64,000 nucleotides of DNA from Aporrectodea caliginosa (GCA_020284085.1 JACEVL010000463.1:1-64000); one strand, 5' to 3'. Shown: positions 11,285 through 24,019, counted from the first letter of the stretch. A program made the numbers and translations. The notes: generated by a model not told the origin, from the letters alone.

Positions 11285-12480
11285 ACACCGTCTGACTGCA
11301 ATTGGAGTTAGTCATTTCTATCGCACCGGTGTCTAATGCACAAGGCATGCATCGACAGATGGCACACCAAAACCAAGCAGTTATTAGGTCAATATCCAGA
11401 AGATCAGTCTGTAAGACTATGGTGAATACGCAGTTTCAAAAAGGATACGATAAGAGAAAACAATGGACCACCGCGTTTAACGACTATAATAGCATCAGTT
11501 GAAATTGTTTAAAAGGTGTCGAAAGATTATGTCAGGTGAATTACACAGCATAGTTCCATGCATAATCATAATCATATAGCATCAGTTACCACGTTTTAGA
11601 GGTGTCTAAGAAGATCAGTCAGACTGAGTGTAGGGTGGATATGAAATATGACAGACCTGGTACACAATTGACGACGGATCCACAGTTTAACGGCAGCTTA
11701 TGACAACATAGGCCGTTGCCGCCGACAAAGATTATTTTTGGCATATTACAGCTCGTTTTATTAACGGACGTAGTACTTACGCTCGATTTTTCAATATTAA
11801 ATGCATTGGACCATTAGTGTGGAATAAATTACCTGTTCATATTCGATGTTTTCCGACTGTATACAATTATTTAAACAACTGCGCAGTTTCTAAAGCGACA
11901 CACGACTGTAATTATTTGTAACTTGTTTTAGCCTATAGCTTAGTTAAGTTTAACTCTCTGTTTAGTGGGTCATGCATATGATCCAATTTTTTTGTCATAG
12001 TTAAGACTTCGATGCATGTTAGAAAGACGACAGTTCTTTTTCGCCATCTGTAATGCCTTTCATTTGGTGACCCTATTCAAGCGGGACTCTGGTTCCTTCC
12101 GGGTCTACCGGTTGTTTCTCAATACCCATGGCAACGTTTCATGTCTGTATTTTCTTCGGCTGACTTCTTGGGATTCAATAAACGAAGAATAGTTTCACAA
12201 CTATATAGCATCAGTTGAAATTGTTTTAAAGGTGTCGAAAGATTGCGTCGTATAATATCCACGGTATTGTTCCATGCAAAATATAACATCGGTTGCAGCA
12301 TTTTGTCTAAGATCACTCCGTAAGACAGAGGCAGCCTATCATGGTGGATAGGCAATCTTGAAAAGCTAAAGACTTAGCCTCTGAGACTCCAGTTACCTTG
12401 TATAGGTAAGCCAACATGCACGTATACAATGTACGCTAAGCTTGCTCCCTGCCAACGAACGTAAGAGGTTATTGGTCGGA
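11285..12480 (-). repeat. LINE-C 3' end followed by R2 repeat modules
   Basis: Positions 11,300-11,400 are the inverse of the LINE 3' end at 47.04-47.16 kb (CCGGTGTCTAATGCACAAGGCAT and CCAAAACCAAGC). They are followed by R2 modules of about 45 bp (TATAGCATCAGTTGAAATTG then AAAGGTGTCGAAAG) at 11,490, 11,575, 12,205 and 12,285, spaced irregularly. The same arrangement follows at 17.88-18.6 and 19.38-20.07 kb. No gene. Confidence 0.65.
11675..11770 (+). repeat. Repeat R1 copy
   Basis: GGATCCACAGTTTAACGGCAGC is followed by GCCGTTGCCGCCGACAAAG and TTATTTTTGGCATATTACAG. It is nearly identical to 49,687-49,770. It also supplies an unoccupied version of the insertion site of TIR element 2 (AGT-TTA-ACGGC at 11,685-11,694). 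Confidence 0.75.
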
Positions 12481-12484
12481 CCCT

Positions 12485-12532
12485 ATAGATATCGACCTAA
12501 AAGCGATCCTGACTATGCCTGGCTATCGATTT
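12485..12532 (+). other. Empty-site allele for TIR element 1
   Basis: The text ATATCGACCTAAAAGCGATCCTGACTATGCCTGGCTATCGA is uninterrupted here. At 20.05 and 24.15 kb the same text is split after GACTAT by a 4,077-bp element, and TAT is repeated on both sides. This gives the exact ends of that element. Confidence 0.9.
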
Positions 12533-12762
12533 TATTTTGACTGAGCGCCAGTGTATTGTTTATCTTCCTGTCTGTCTTAACGGACTATTCAACTGTATAA
12601 TAGTAATTGTAATTGTCATCTGACATCTAAAATGCGCCACTTCAAGATAAAAACCTGATTTCAAATATTTTGGTGCGCCATCGGTTGAATGTTCTTTTCC
12701 GCCAGAGTTGAGCTACGGGCTCCGCTGAGTAGTTATCTGGGTCAGGCGCTAAATAAATGCTC

Positions 12763-12829
12763 TCAGTGAATGAATGAATGCTCTCAGTGAATGAATGAAT
12801 GAATGAATGAATGAATGAATGAATGAATG
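12763..12829. repeat. (GAAT)n microsatellite
   Basis: Tandem GAAT tetramers; the homologous tract in copy B (25,975-26,120) is longer and mixed with GAAC. Confidence 0.95.
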
Positions 12830-14354
12830 GTGCACTGTGCTCTAGACGCCGACGCGATAAACATTACCAATCGCTAATAATAATAGCAAGATATTTCATC
12901 GTCCCGAAGCTAATGGCAAATACAACTCGATTACTGCAATGTTTTCTTTCCGATACACTTACCCGATGCTGTCCTTAAAGTTTATCTGTCCTTTGAAGCT
13001 GTAGGAATTGTCCGCTCACCGGACGGACAGAAGGACGAACGGACGAAGGAAAGGACAATGACTTCGTGACTTAATATCAACCAGAAACCGACCTCCTCCG
13101 ATCGCACCAGCTGACTAGCACTGACTTCCCTCGCCAACTTAATCGACTTAGCAAGCGAAGGTCCGCTGCTGCAGAAATGCTTTCGTGGAAGAGCGGTCGT
13201 CTGCAGGATTGCGCCTCGTTAGGCGCGCGCGGGTGTGGCCGGCATTCGCTCACTGTTTCCGTTATGGGGTGGCTGGCTGTTTCCGGTTTTCGGGGGAAGT
13301 GTTGGGAAACATCTGTTAGCGATTGTTTTGTACGATTCTGTATTCTGTGCTTCCCATTTCTATAATCTTTTATTTCTTCTCTGACTTTCGTTATCTTCGT
13401 GCATTTTGTTTCCATCCCTTCCATTCCTCATGCTACCATGCTCTATGCTATCTTTTCCCTTATTTCGATTCCCTTCCTTTCCTTATCATTGTCTATGCTA
13501 CCTTTTCACGTCATACGTACTTACTTACTTGGACACACACGGATTCATACATAGAATCCGTTTCTCCCAGCATGCCAATTCCCTCATCAAGTCTCCACCA
13601 TTCCACTTCCAGCATCTTCTCCACCACTTCTTCTCCGTCTATTCATCCGTTCGTCTGCCTCCTTTCCCCCCTCTTCTTCAATGTCTGTCTGTCTGTCGTC
13701 CTCCGTGTTCCTCTAAGTCTGTCTCGCTGTCTCTTAACGTCTGCCGAACCAAAAAAATTTATCATAGTTTTTCCACGCACCGGTTGTTTATTTGGCGCGA
13801 ACCCCATGAGTGCACCCAGCTCCATCCCCCCACTCCTCTCCACCACTTCCTATTCATGCTCCCCTCTACATTCCCTTCCCTCTTCATCCCTCTTCATATC
13901 CCTCTCTCTCTCCCTCTCCATCGCACTCATCCACCTTCCCTCTCCCTGTCCCTCCATCCCTGTCTCTTTTCTTCCCTATCTCCCTCATCACATGCGGTCA
14001 ACAATTAACCCTGATCCATTTATCTATGGTTCACTAAGTTCCCGAATCAACGATTTGCATTTTTAATTGTAATTTTAATTGGACAATTATTTAGCGGCCG
14101 CTCAATAACAAAATAAACCAGAGGCTCTCTCTGCGTTTAGCATCGCTTTCATGTATAGGCCTATGTATACATGTGTATGTGTATGTAAAACTATGTATGC
14201 ATATGTCCATCACAAAAGTCTGAGTAGCCTACTTACCTTGCAATATAGTGTATGCGTCCGTAGACTTGGGGACTCTCTTCCGGCAAAACTTCGCTCCTGT
14301 CTCTCTCTCTCTCTCTGGTCTCTATGGCAACTGGACTCGGACCTCCAAAGGACA

Positions 14355-14605
14355 ACAATCTCTGGACAACCCTCTGATTGAACGCAGCGCTCGTGAATAA
14401 GCTGATGCTCTGAGCTTAGCTTTAGAGTAGCGCTCTTGAAATTTGGAGTTTATAATTTTTATTGTGGGTTTCAAAACTCTGTCCTAATCGCAACCGTAGA
14501 CTCCAAACCTCTACAGCGCTATTCTAATGCTAAGCCAAGGGCACCAGCTTATTCATGAGCGCTGCGTCTAGTCAGAGGTTGTCCGGAGTTCTTGACTAAA
14601 GGTCA
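14355..14605. mobile_element. Foldback MITE (copy A)
   Basis: The left arm (TCTGGACAACCCTCTGATTG, GCAGCGCTCGTGAATAAGCTG) and the right arm (CAGCTTATTCATGAGCGCTGC, CAGAGGTTGTCC) form an imperfect ~240-bp palindrome centred near 14,475. The same palindrome is at 27,930-28,165, and a half copy lies at about 44,430-44,480. Confidence 0.7.
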
Positions 14606-14681
14606 TCCTATGCTAAACACAATTTCCTCCGTCGGCTGCTTCCGTGTCTTCTCAGAGTCCCATCTTAGCTTTAGACCGGAC

Positions 14682-15205
14682 CAGGGGCGTCCATCCCATG
14701 GGGGGGGGGAATGAAGCAGAAATCTTCATAGGCTTTTCAGAGGGGGAAAGAAATTTTTTTACATTAAACGTTTGCTCAGTTTTTTTTCAGAAATTAATCG
14801 GTGTCTTTCATTTGAAAAAGGCTTTTCTTTTATATAAAAATAATAAAATTATTGTGCTGTTCTCCGACCAAGCTGACGATTAGTCTTCAATTTCATTATT
14901 TTGGCGTATCGTACATGCATATAATACTCAAGAGATTAGGCTTCGAGGTGCATATCTTACAGCAAATGTTTAAGATTACTGGTCCCTGTTCAAGAACCTT
15001 GCAGTCAAGCTCCGCTGACATGGCAGTTGCGGCTCAGCTAATATACCTGGGCAGTCAGAAACTGAAACTGCTCAGAGAAGATGAACATTCATGGCAGTCT
15101 CTAGTTACAGAAGCACAACGATTTGCAACTGCCTACGATGTTAATGTAAACTTTCCGGTTCATCGAGCAAGACGACCACTCAGGCAACATGACGAGTAAA
15201 CTGAG
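14682..15205 (+). mobile_element. Truncated hAT transposon, left end and transposase fragment
   Basis: The left terminus CAGGGGCGTC is exposed exactly where duplicated copy A diverges from copy B after TAGACCGGAC, so this is an insertion boundary. The open frame to 15,199 encodes a hAT-transposase-like segment (LQSSSADMAVAAQLI, WQSLVTEAQRFATAYDV, HRARRP). The C-terminal dimerisation region and right end are missing. The terminus matches the 30.3-kb hAT element. Confidence 0.7.
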
Positions 15206-15289
15206 CAAAAAGACAGTAGCCTAAATGTGGTTCTCAGGAACACAGACATCTTATTGGTGTTTACTATACAACACTGCTTGTCAACTACA

Positions 15290-15440
15290 GGCAGTGACGT
15301 ACCCAGAAAGTTTACGAGGGGGCCAAATGGGCGTCCGAAAAAAGATCGTCGAGGCGCACAGCACCTCGACGATCTTACCAACAATTATAGTGGGGGCCTA
15401 AGCCATGGCTTATCTGGCTAATGCCTTAATCCGGCACTGG
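15290..15440. mobile_element. Small hAT-like MITE remnant with a perfect internal hairpin
   Basis: Possible termini are CAGTGACGTACCC on the left and CCGGCACTG on the right. Inside, AAGATCGTCGAGG and its inverse CCTCGACGATCTT (15,345-15,375) enclose only about 8 bases. I could not find matching target duplications, so the boundaries are tentative. Confidence 0.4.
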
Positions 15441-15449
15441 TAATAGTAA

Positions 15450-15755
15450 TACGCACGATAAGAATTTGAATGTTGCCGGGTATAAAGCAGTCCAGACAAC
15501 GAGCCGATGAAATTCTTTTGTAAACGATCTTATTCTAAACACTCTGTATAGTCACAACAATCGAGCGTTAAAAAACAATGAAATATAGGCAGAGAGAAGA
15601 TAAAACACAATTATATGTATATATACAAAGGAAAGAATAAGCAATTCAACTAAGTGAATAGTAGGCCTAAGTGGCGCACACACATATTGGTATGAAAGTT
15701 ATTAATGATACGATGTTCCAGAATATCGTTATTGTCACACAATCATATTCATATC
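15450..15755 (+). repeat. Repeat R4, copy 2
   Basis: It matches copies at 9.78-10.08 and 39.49-39.77 kb and runs directly into the LINE-B 3' end that follows. Confidence 0.75.
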
Positions 15756-15975
15756 ATGATAGAACGGTATTCCTCCTGCCCTGCAGGCAGCTGACTCCTT
15801 CTTATCTAGACTCAGTAGTTATTCTTTTTCTAAGGCTTACCCTGCTGTTAGTTGACTGTGAGGTTCCCTTGTAACGGTATGGCCTGAGTTACGGCGCCAT
15901 ATAAATTGTCATTTTATTATTATTATTATGACTCATACTCTTCACTTTTCCTCTCTCGCCACTTCAATTCTAAAT
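15755..15975 (+). mobile_element. LINE-B 3' end with ATT tail, interrupted by another LINE
   Basis: TTCCTCCTGCCCTGC...TTACGGCGCCATATAAATTGTCA plus a (TTA)n tail is followed by CGCCACTTCAATTCTAAAT. That last text continues at 17,856 after the inserted LINE; the uninterrupted version is at 19,357-19,400. Confidence 0.7.
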
Positions 15976-17856
15976 TCTTCAACATCATTCGAGGCTCTCT
16001 GCCTGAGGATTGCCACTCCCCGCGGCTCTGTCACAGTTCTTACCATCTACAGACCAGGCTCTGCACCTCCCTCTGAGCTGTTCTTTGAGGAATTCATCTC
16101 GACGCTGGAATCTCTCATCACTCGAAATAGCCGCTACAGCTGATGCTACACCTCCGGTGTTCTCATCTACATCTTCCGAGTTCGTTGGCTTTAAGCCTAT
16201 TACGGACGCTGATCTAAGAACAGTTTTCTCGGGTGTTAATCTTAGATCATGTGAACTAGACCCACTCCCTCCATTTATTATTATTGACATACTTGATGAT
16301 CTTGCACCGTTCTTTCTCTATCTCTTCAATAGATCGCTTACTGAGGGCTGCATTCCTGCTTCCCAAAAACGTGCTTTGGTTTTCCCGGCACTTAAGAAAA
16401 CTAATCTGGACCCAAACGACTGCAAAAATTATCGGCCTATTTCTAACCTGTCTTTTCTTTCAAAAACCCTTGAACGTCTGGTTTCAATTCAGATTCTTCC
16501 TTACCTTGAGTCTTCAGGCCTTCTCCCCTCACACCAATCTGGTTTCAGGGCGTTCCACTCAACTGAAACAGCCCTGCTCTCTATGCTAGCTGACATCTAC
16601 TCAGCTATTGATAAGGCTCAGGTCACCCTTCTTGCACTTTTTGATGTCTCAGCAGCCTTCGACATGGTGGATCACGATATTCTGCTCCTACGCCTTGAAT
16701 CCTCCTATGGTCTTAAGGGAGTCCCTCTTCTCTGGCTTCAATCCTACCTGTCTGGTCGCACCCAAATGGTTATAGCTGGTAATTCCAGGTCTAACTGGGT
16801 GCCTGTCCTTCTAGGAGTTCCTCAGGGATCAGTCCTTGGACCCCTTCTTTTCATTTTGTACACGGCTGATATTACCTCTTTGTTTACAAATTACTCTGCT
16901 ACTGGTCACCTTTTTGCTGATGACGTTCAGGCATATGTTCATGGTCCTGCGTCTACTCAACTCACTTTAGCTCGCCGTATTGAAGCTCTTTCCCATGACT
17001 TGCATTTGTGGATGTCTTCCAATCGCCTTTCGCTAAACTCTTCCAAAACTCAACTTATTTGGCTTGGCACACCCCAACAACTTCTGAAAATTGACTTTTC
17101 GCTTCTCTCTGAAAACTTTCCCAATTTTACGTTCTCTACTTGTGTGCGTGACCTAGGTGTCACTTTGGACAGCGCTCTCACTTTTTCTGCTCATGTAACC
17201 AACCTTACACGATCCTCTTACTTTCACCTACGGCGTCTCAGGGTTATTCGCAGATCTGTTCCTCTCTCTACCATGGCATCCATTGTCCATGCATTTGTCT
17301 GTTCCAGAATTGATTATTGCAACTCCCTACTTATTGGTCTTCCCAAGGTCCGTCTATACCCTATTCAATCTGTTCTCAATACTGCTGCTCGATTGATTGC
17401 TCACCTTCCTAAAAACTCCCATATATCATCATTCATGGTTAACCAACTGCATTGGCTTCCTCTCTCTGACCGCATTCAGTTTAAAGTCCTTGCTTTGGTC
17501 CTCAAATCCAAACTGGGACTTGCTCCAAAATACCTCAGGGATGTAATTCGTCCTCCTCTTTCTGCATCTTCTCATCGGCCTTTACGATCTCTGGACCGAT
17601 CTGACTTCTTTGTCCCACGAGCTAGGACTACGATTGCTCAAACTCGATCCTTTGCCATCATTGGGCCCTCTTTATGGAATGCCCTTCACTTCACTTTGCG
17701 TGAGACTTTCCTTTCTGGATCATTGTCTTCATCTCCCTCTCTCCTTAAAACATATTTCTTCTCTCGGGGTTCTCGCACTGGGAGCGCTACTGAATGGCCT
17801 CAGCTGTGAGCGGCGCTATATAAATTACTAATTACATTACATTACATTACATTAAA
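15976..17856 (+). mobile_element. CR1/L2-like LINE with open reverse transcriptase frame
   Basis: This is the best-preserved retrotransposon coding region in the window. Positions 15,990-16,140 keep a short endonuclease piece (frame 1, TIYRPGSAPPSE). The reverse transcriptase frame (frame 2) is conserved from about 16,145 to the stop at 17,809. It shows NYRPISNLSFLSKTLE, FRAFHSTETALL, motif A LFDVSAAFDMVDH, GVPQGSVLGPLLFILYTAD, the catalytic box FADD, WMSSNRL and the C-terminal LHWLPLSDRIQFK and SLWNALH motifs. Most of the endonuclease is deleted, so it cannot move by itself. The 3' end is GGCGCTATATAAATTAC plus (CATTA)n. It sits in a LINE-B/LINE-C junction. Confidence 0.88.
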
Positions 17857-18600
17857 CACTATCCACCGTCTGACTGCAATTGTAATTAGCAACTTCTATT
17901 GCGCCGGTGTCTAATGCACAAGGCATCAACCGATGGCGCAGTAAAACCAAACCGTTATCAGGTCAACATCCAGAAGATCAGTCTGTAAGACGTATAGTCA
18001 ACCTATGGTTAATAAAGCAGTTTGAAACAATTTATGATCAAGTTAAACAATTGCCTACCGCGTTTCATATATCGTCAGTTGAAATTGTTTTAACGGTGTC
18101 GAAAGAGTTGAGTCGTTCCAAATGCACTGCCTTGTACCAAGCACAGAGCATTATATAGCATCAGTTGCGACGTGTTAGAGGTGTCTGAGAAGATCAATTC
18201 GTAAGGCAGAGAATAAGCAATCTGTAAAAGGTCAAGTAATAAACTCGGGGATTCCAGTAAACTTTATGACAATGGTAAACAGTTGCTTACCGCGTTTAAC
18301 AACTATATAACATCAGGTGAAATCGTTTTAAAGGTGTCGAAAGATTGCATCTAATTAAATCCACGGCCTTGTTCCATGATTAATATAGCGTCGGTTAACA
18401 TCGTTTTAGAGGTGTCTAAGAAGATCGGTCCGTGAGAAAAAAAAGAGGTAGCTATAATGGTGGATAAGCAATCTGAAAAACGTAGTCTTAGCCTTGGGGA
18501 TTCCAGAAACCTTTGATAGTTATGCCCGCATGCACGTATACAATGTACGGTCAGCTTACTCACTACTAACGACACCCTCGCTTTTCGCATATATCTACAT
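17857..18600 (-). repeat. LINE-C 3' end and R2 repeat modules
   Basis: The inverse LINE 3' end (17,880-17,990) is followed by R2 modules (AGTTGAAATTGTTTTAACGGTGTCGAAAG and relatives) at about 18,075, 18,155, 18,305 and 18,385. The order matches 11.3-12.5 and 19.4-20.07 kb. Confidence 0.65.
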
Positions 18601-18742
18601 ATATGCTTGATGTCTTGCACTGGCTTCCTATCACTGCGCGCATCCAGTAGTTATTCTTTTTCTAAGGCTTACCCTGCTGTTAGTTGACTGTGAGGTTCTC
18701 TTGTAACGGCATGGCTGTGTTACGGCTCCTTATAAATTGTCA
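18600..18742 (+). mobile_element. LINE-B 3' end
   Basis: CAGTAGTTATTCTTTTTCTAAGG through GTTACGGCTCCTTATAAATTGTCA matches the 15.8-kb copy. It ends in the very long TTA tract that follows. Confidence 0.7.
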
Positions 18743-20067
<1,325 letters not shown>

Positions 20068-20185
20068 TATTAGTCCAACGGATAAGCAAAAAAATCGTGC
20101 AAAAGTGGAAGAGAAGTTGATTTTTGGAGTAAGTACGCCTAACATGTTGTAGAAGAGATCTAGGAGTCAAGCCACGCTGTAAAAT
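20068..20185 (+). repeat. TIR element 1, target duplication and left inverted repeat
   Basis: TAT, then TAGTCCAACGG, AATCGTGCAAAAGTGGAAG, GTTGATTTTTGG and TAGGAGTCAAGCCA. The arm is less regular than in element 2: gaps of tens of bases differ between the two ends. Confidence 0.85.
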
Positions 20186-20439
20186 TAAAATTTGAAGTAA
20201 TATTAATCGATTTTGTACGTTGAGCGATAATAGGCGACTTTACGTATATAACACTAGTTTACTGTAAACTGTGCGTTTTCATATAATACATATATTGACA
20301 TTTCGTATTACAGCAACGTCGCTAAAAACTATTTTTCACAATCTAACTGCAGAATTACTTAACTTTAATAGTGTGACTCTTAGGCCTAAATGCGCCGCTG
20401 GAATGCATAGTCACAATCAAGAAACGGCAAGCATATAGT

Positions 20440-20640
20440 ATCGGGGTGCGTGTATTTTATCCCGTCATGTTAGGCGTCGTGAGAGTCGGTTTGGGTAAGG
20501 TTACGCGTCGTGAGGGTCGGTTAGGGTTATTGTCGTCTTTAGAAAACATCGTTCCTTCTGTGCAGCATGCCAAAAGATGCCGTCCGATGCCCGTAAACTT
20601 ACACACCCCGATACTAAATGCTTGCCCAAGAAACCACATT
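20440..20640 (+). repeat. Interspersed repeat shared with 60.34-60.51 kb
   Basis: Both copies contain GTTAGGCGTCGTGAGAG or a variant, AAGGTTACGC-TCGTGAGGGTCGGTTAGGGTTA, AAAACATCG, then CTTAC-CACCCCGATACTAAATG. No coding capacity is apparent. Confidence 0.7.
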
Positions 20641-20754
20641 GCCGGTATTTGTTGTTATAACTGTTTATTCTCAAACGCGAAAAAAATAAATTCGGTAAGC
20701 GTGTAGTTTAACGTCGTAAATTATTTGATATTGCATGGGTTTTAGCGTTGGTCG

Positions 20755-21045
20755 AATACAAGTTGGATTGACGTAAAGAATTCTTGCTAAATAGAAGTCG
20801 GATTGATGAAAATAATTCTTCCTTAAATATAGGGTGCATTTGTGAAAAGATTCTTGCTTAAATAGAAGCTGGATTGATGAAAAATAATTTATAATTAAAT
20901 AGACATTGTATTGATGAAAAATAATTGTTGCTTAAATAGTAGCTGGATTCATAAAACGAATTCTTGCCTAAATAGAAGCTGGATCTGGATCGATGAGAAG
21001 GATTCTTGCCAAAGTAGAAGTTGGATTGATGAAAAATGATACTGC
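20755..21045 (+). repeat. Tandem repeat, about 55-60 bp units
   Basis: Five or six diverged units share TTCTTGCTTAAATAGAAG and GCTGGATTGATGAAAAA. They are internal to TIR element 1. Confidence 0.75.
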
Positions 21046-21094
21046 TACAATGGGCAAATAATATACCACGCTAAACTACATGTTTACCAGAAAT

Positions 21095-21100
21095 TTATTG

Positions 21101-21138
<38 letters not shown>

Positions 21139-22080
21139 ATAAATTTATAACGCGCGCAAGGTCACACCGAAATGTGAATCTGAGGCGCGGATAGTCAGCC
21201 GCCAGGTGAAGATGCATTTAGATTTCCAAATCCTTGAAAGCCAAGGAGAAATAGTTTTGAGTTGCTTTTTGAAGGAAGGAAGTGAATTTGAGCTACGAAG
21301 AGAAAGTGGTAGTCGATTACCAGGAGCAGAGGCGTGGAATGCACGAGAGCCCATAACTGTTCTGTATCGTGGCTCGGCTAGAAGACCTGTACTTGATGAT
21401 CGCAAGCAACAAGAAGGGATGTAGTGCATGAATGTGCTGGTGCTGAGGGCTTTGTAGGTCAAACAGGCCAATTTAAATTTTATTCTGAATTCAACAGGAA
21501 GCCAATGCAGCTCATGGAGTAGGACTGAGGAGCATGTTCGTATACTGGGACACGCATCACTACACGAACAAAGGAGTTTTGAATTCGTTGCAGCCTTTTG
21601 ATTTCAAGATCTGATATACCCACAAAAAGGGAATTAGCATAATCAAGAGGAGAGGATACAAGTGAACAGGCTATAGTTTGAGACATATTCTTAGTTAGAG
21701 CCGACCTGATGTGACGTATTGCCCTGATGTGGTAGAAACAAGATTTACAAAGGCTTGTTATGTGCGGTCGGAATGTAAACTTACTGTCCAGGGTAACCCC
21801 AAGTGTTTTGAGAGTATCTAAGAGTGGCACAGCAGTGCCTGCAAGGTCGACACTAGAATTGAAGGGAAAGAACGCAGTGCTTGGCATGAACCGAACAGAA
21901 TTGCCTCAGACTTGTTTGGGTTTATGGCCAAACCATTGAAACAGAACCATGCATACATAGATGAGAGGCACTCCTCAAGTTTTAGTTTACCAGACTGGTC
22001 AGTGTGTGACAGAGCAATATGTAATTGAGTATCATCCGCATACTGTTGTGATTGGATTCCAAAGTGCTTAGCTATATGAC
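21095..22080 (-). mobile_element. LINE fragment, reverse transcriptase C-terminal half
   Basis: The minus strand encodes TLKTLGVTLDSKFTF, the HIRAIRHIRSAL segment and DYANSLFVGIS (21,480-21,887). A frameshift leads to the final C-terminal region (21,145-21,471). The tail is an (ATT)n tract at 21,095-21,136 after AACGCGCGCAAGGTCAC. The copy is 5' truncated. Confidence 0.8.
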
Positions 22081-22330
22081 TAATTACATCATATGATAAA
22101 TTACATCATATTGGGTTTGTCAGTTTATATGATCATGTGTCTGGGATGGTGAGTAGTGGATTTGGTAGCACTGTTTGTGAGTACTTTTTGTGCTGTGTGT
22201 GCTGTCTGTCCCAGTGCATATTTTAACGGATTTAGACTACTGGGACAAAGTCTGACACGACTAGGAGGTCTGACGAAGCATCGTAAGCTCCACTCCCAGC
22301 AGGGTGTGCCCCAGCCGACAACATATTTTA
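22081..22330. other. Unassigned sequence inside TIR element 1
   Basis: No recognised gene. It separates two LINE fragments and may contain 5' remnants of either one. Confidence 0.4.
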
Positions 22331-23110
22331 GAGCATTTGCTGCCAAATGGAGCCAATTGTAACCACTTTATTTACCCAAATTTGCTTCTTTTCAGCCAAG
22401 AACACAACGAGAAACCAGAGTAGCAATGCGATATGAGATCCGCTGAGACACAGGCAGCCAATGCAACACATCACGCATGTATGCAGAGACAGGAGAGTAC
22501 TTGGGAAGCCGTCCAATAAGCCGAGCGTAGAACTCGATCTAGTCGCCCCAAAACACCAAGGGAAGGCCAGCAAGTAGTGAGGAACAGTGGTCAATTCGAC
22601 TAGTAACAAAGGCATGAACAAGGACCACAACTGCATCATGAGAGAGAGAGCGAGAGACCACTCGAAGCTGACGAAGCTGATAATAACAACTCCGTGCAAT
22701 TGAGTTCACATGTTGAGACAAAGTAAGCTCGGAGTCAAGAGAAAGTCCCAGATCACGAACTGTGAGGGAAAAGGTTATGTGAGGAAAGAGCAGGGTAAGT
22801 TGAGGAAAGTCGATACCCTGCAGTTGTCTACGGCTACCCAGCCAAATGAGCTGTGTTTTAGAGGGATTTAAGAGTAGCCGATTGGAGGCCATCCAAGAAG
22901 AGAGGACATCCATAGTCAGACACTTCTGACTCACAGTACTTAGCCACCGCATCGGCTGAATGGGTGTGGATGTAGGCTTGCACATCATCGGCAAATAGTT
23001 GGTGTAGAAGCCCCTGAGACGTCAACAAGGAGCAGACATCAGCAGTATAAAGAAGATAAAGCAGCGGGCCCAGGACAGAACCCTGGGGTACACCCAAAGG
23101 GGCAGGGACC
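22331..23110 (-). mobile_element. LINE fragment with reverse transcriptase catalytic motifs
   Basis: The minus strand encodes GVPQGSVLGPLLYLLYTAD and the FADDVQAYIH catalytic box at 22,940-23,097. A frameshift near 22,930 follows, then WMASNRLLLNPSKTQLIWLG, TVRDLGLSLDSELTL and HAFVTSRIDHCSSLLAGLP to about 22,539. The clade is the same as the 16-kb LINE. Confidence 0.85.
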
Positions 23111-23214
23111 CAAAGAGACCTTGCAGGCTCAGGGGCACAACCACAGTCTAGAAGTTGGGGACCTACTAGAATAAGTATTATAAGTCTGAGTGGGGAATAT
23201 ATTGCTGGTTAATC

Positions 23215-23392
23215 ATTCGCTACCTAGGATATAATTTCTATGCTGATTATACTAAAATCTACATTTCATTTGACAGTCTGTCATGTGACTCATCTATAAA
23301 GCTGTTGTCTGCTGTCTTTGATGAAGTACAGTCCTTGATCGCAGCCAATAAACTCCTCCTTAACCCATCAAAGTCTGAATTTCTGCTGTAGG
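23215..23392 (+). mobile_element. Short LINE reverse transcriptase fragment, catalytic box altered
   Basis: The plus strand encodes NFYADYTKIYISF and, further on, AANKLLLNPSKSEFLL. YADY replaces the YADD box, so the second catalytic Asp is lost. Only about 55 codons remain, and the orientation is opposite to the neighbouring LINE pieces. Confidence 0.7.
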
Positions 23393-23557
23393 GGACGGCG
23401 CAAAGGAGTGAAATCTGCTCTACACTGTACTGTTCTCTGTCCGTGTAGAGGCCTGTGTGACCATGAATGACGTGGACGATGTATCACAGTTGATTTTCAA
23501 ACTAGGGGAATTCCCACCTTCCACAAATGACGTCACTGCTGCACATCTCTTGTAGAT

Positions 23558-24019
23558 AAGTGTTTGCAATTAGTTCTGTTGGAATCCTTGCCCCTAAATA
23601 TGTATGTTTAGACATCAAGATCACGAATCTAAGTGAACTAGAAGCTGAGATATTTACGAAGTTATATTTTGGTCGGCCATTTTGGAAAATGGCTGCCAAT
23701 TTTCCGTAAATAAGTGTTTGCAATTAGTTCTATTGGAATCCTTGCCCCTAAATATGTATGTTTAGACACCAAGATCACGAATCTAAGTGAACTAGAAGCT
23801 GAGATATTTACGAAGTTATATTTTGGTCGGCCATTTTGGAAAATGGCTGCCAATTTCCTGTAAATAAGTGTTTGCAATTAGTTCTATTGGAATCCTTGCC
23901 CCTAAATATGTATGTTTAGACACCAAAATCACGAATCTAAGTGAACTAGAAGCTGAGATATTGAACAATATGTATTTTGGTCGGCCATTTTGTAAAATGG
24001 CTGACATAGCCGCTACAGG
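23558..24019 (-). repeat. Three 154-bp subterminal repeats of TIR element 1
   Basis: Units start at 23,558, 23,712 and 23,866 with AAGTGTTTGCAATTAGTTCT. Each contains TTGCCCCTAAATATGTATG, GTGAACTAGAAGCTGAGATA and the hairpin GGCCATTTTGGAAAATGGCTGCC. The same unit, in the same orientation relative to the right end, is present twice in each inverted arm of TIR element 2. The reading frames across it are a by-product of the period. Confidence 0.9.

Larger units (their letters stand above)
12533..14681 (+). repeat. Duplicated block, copy A
   Basis: The ~2.1-kb block is repeated at 25,735-28,244. It includes TTTTGGTGCGCCATCGGTTGA, a (GAAT)n tract, CGACTTAGCAAGCGAAGGTCC, a long pyrimidine-rich stretch, and a terminal foldback MITE. 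The best-conserved part is 13,080-13,420 versus 26,370-26,700. The long plus-strand open frames at 13.3-14.07 kb are low-complexity Ser/Pro/Leu and differ between the copies, so they are not genes. Confidence 0.85.

Noticed and set aside
13323..14066. 247-codon plus-strand frame
   Set aside because: Ser/Pro/Phe-rich translation of CT-rich DNA; not preserved in duplicated copy B.
23558..24019. CRISPR-like or protein-coding tandem repeat
   Set aside because: Three contiguous 154-bp units without spacers; they match transposon subterminal repeats in element 2.
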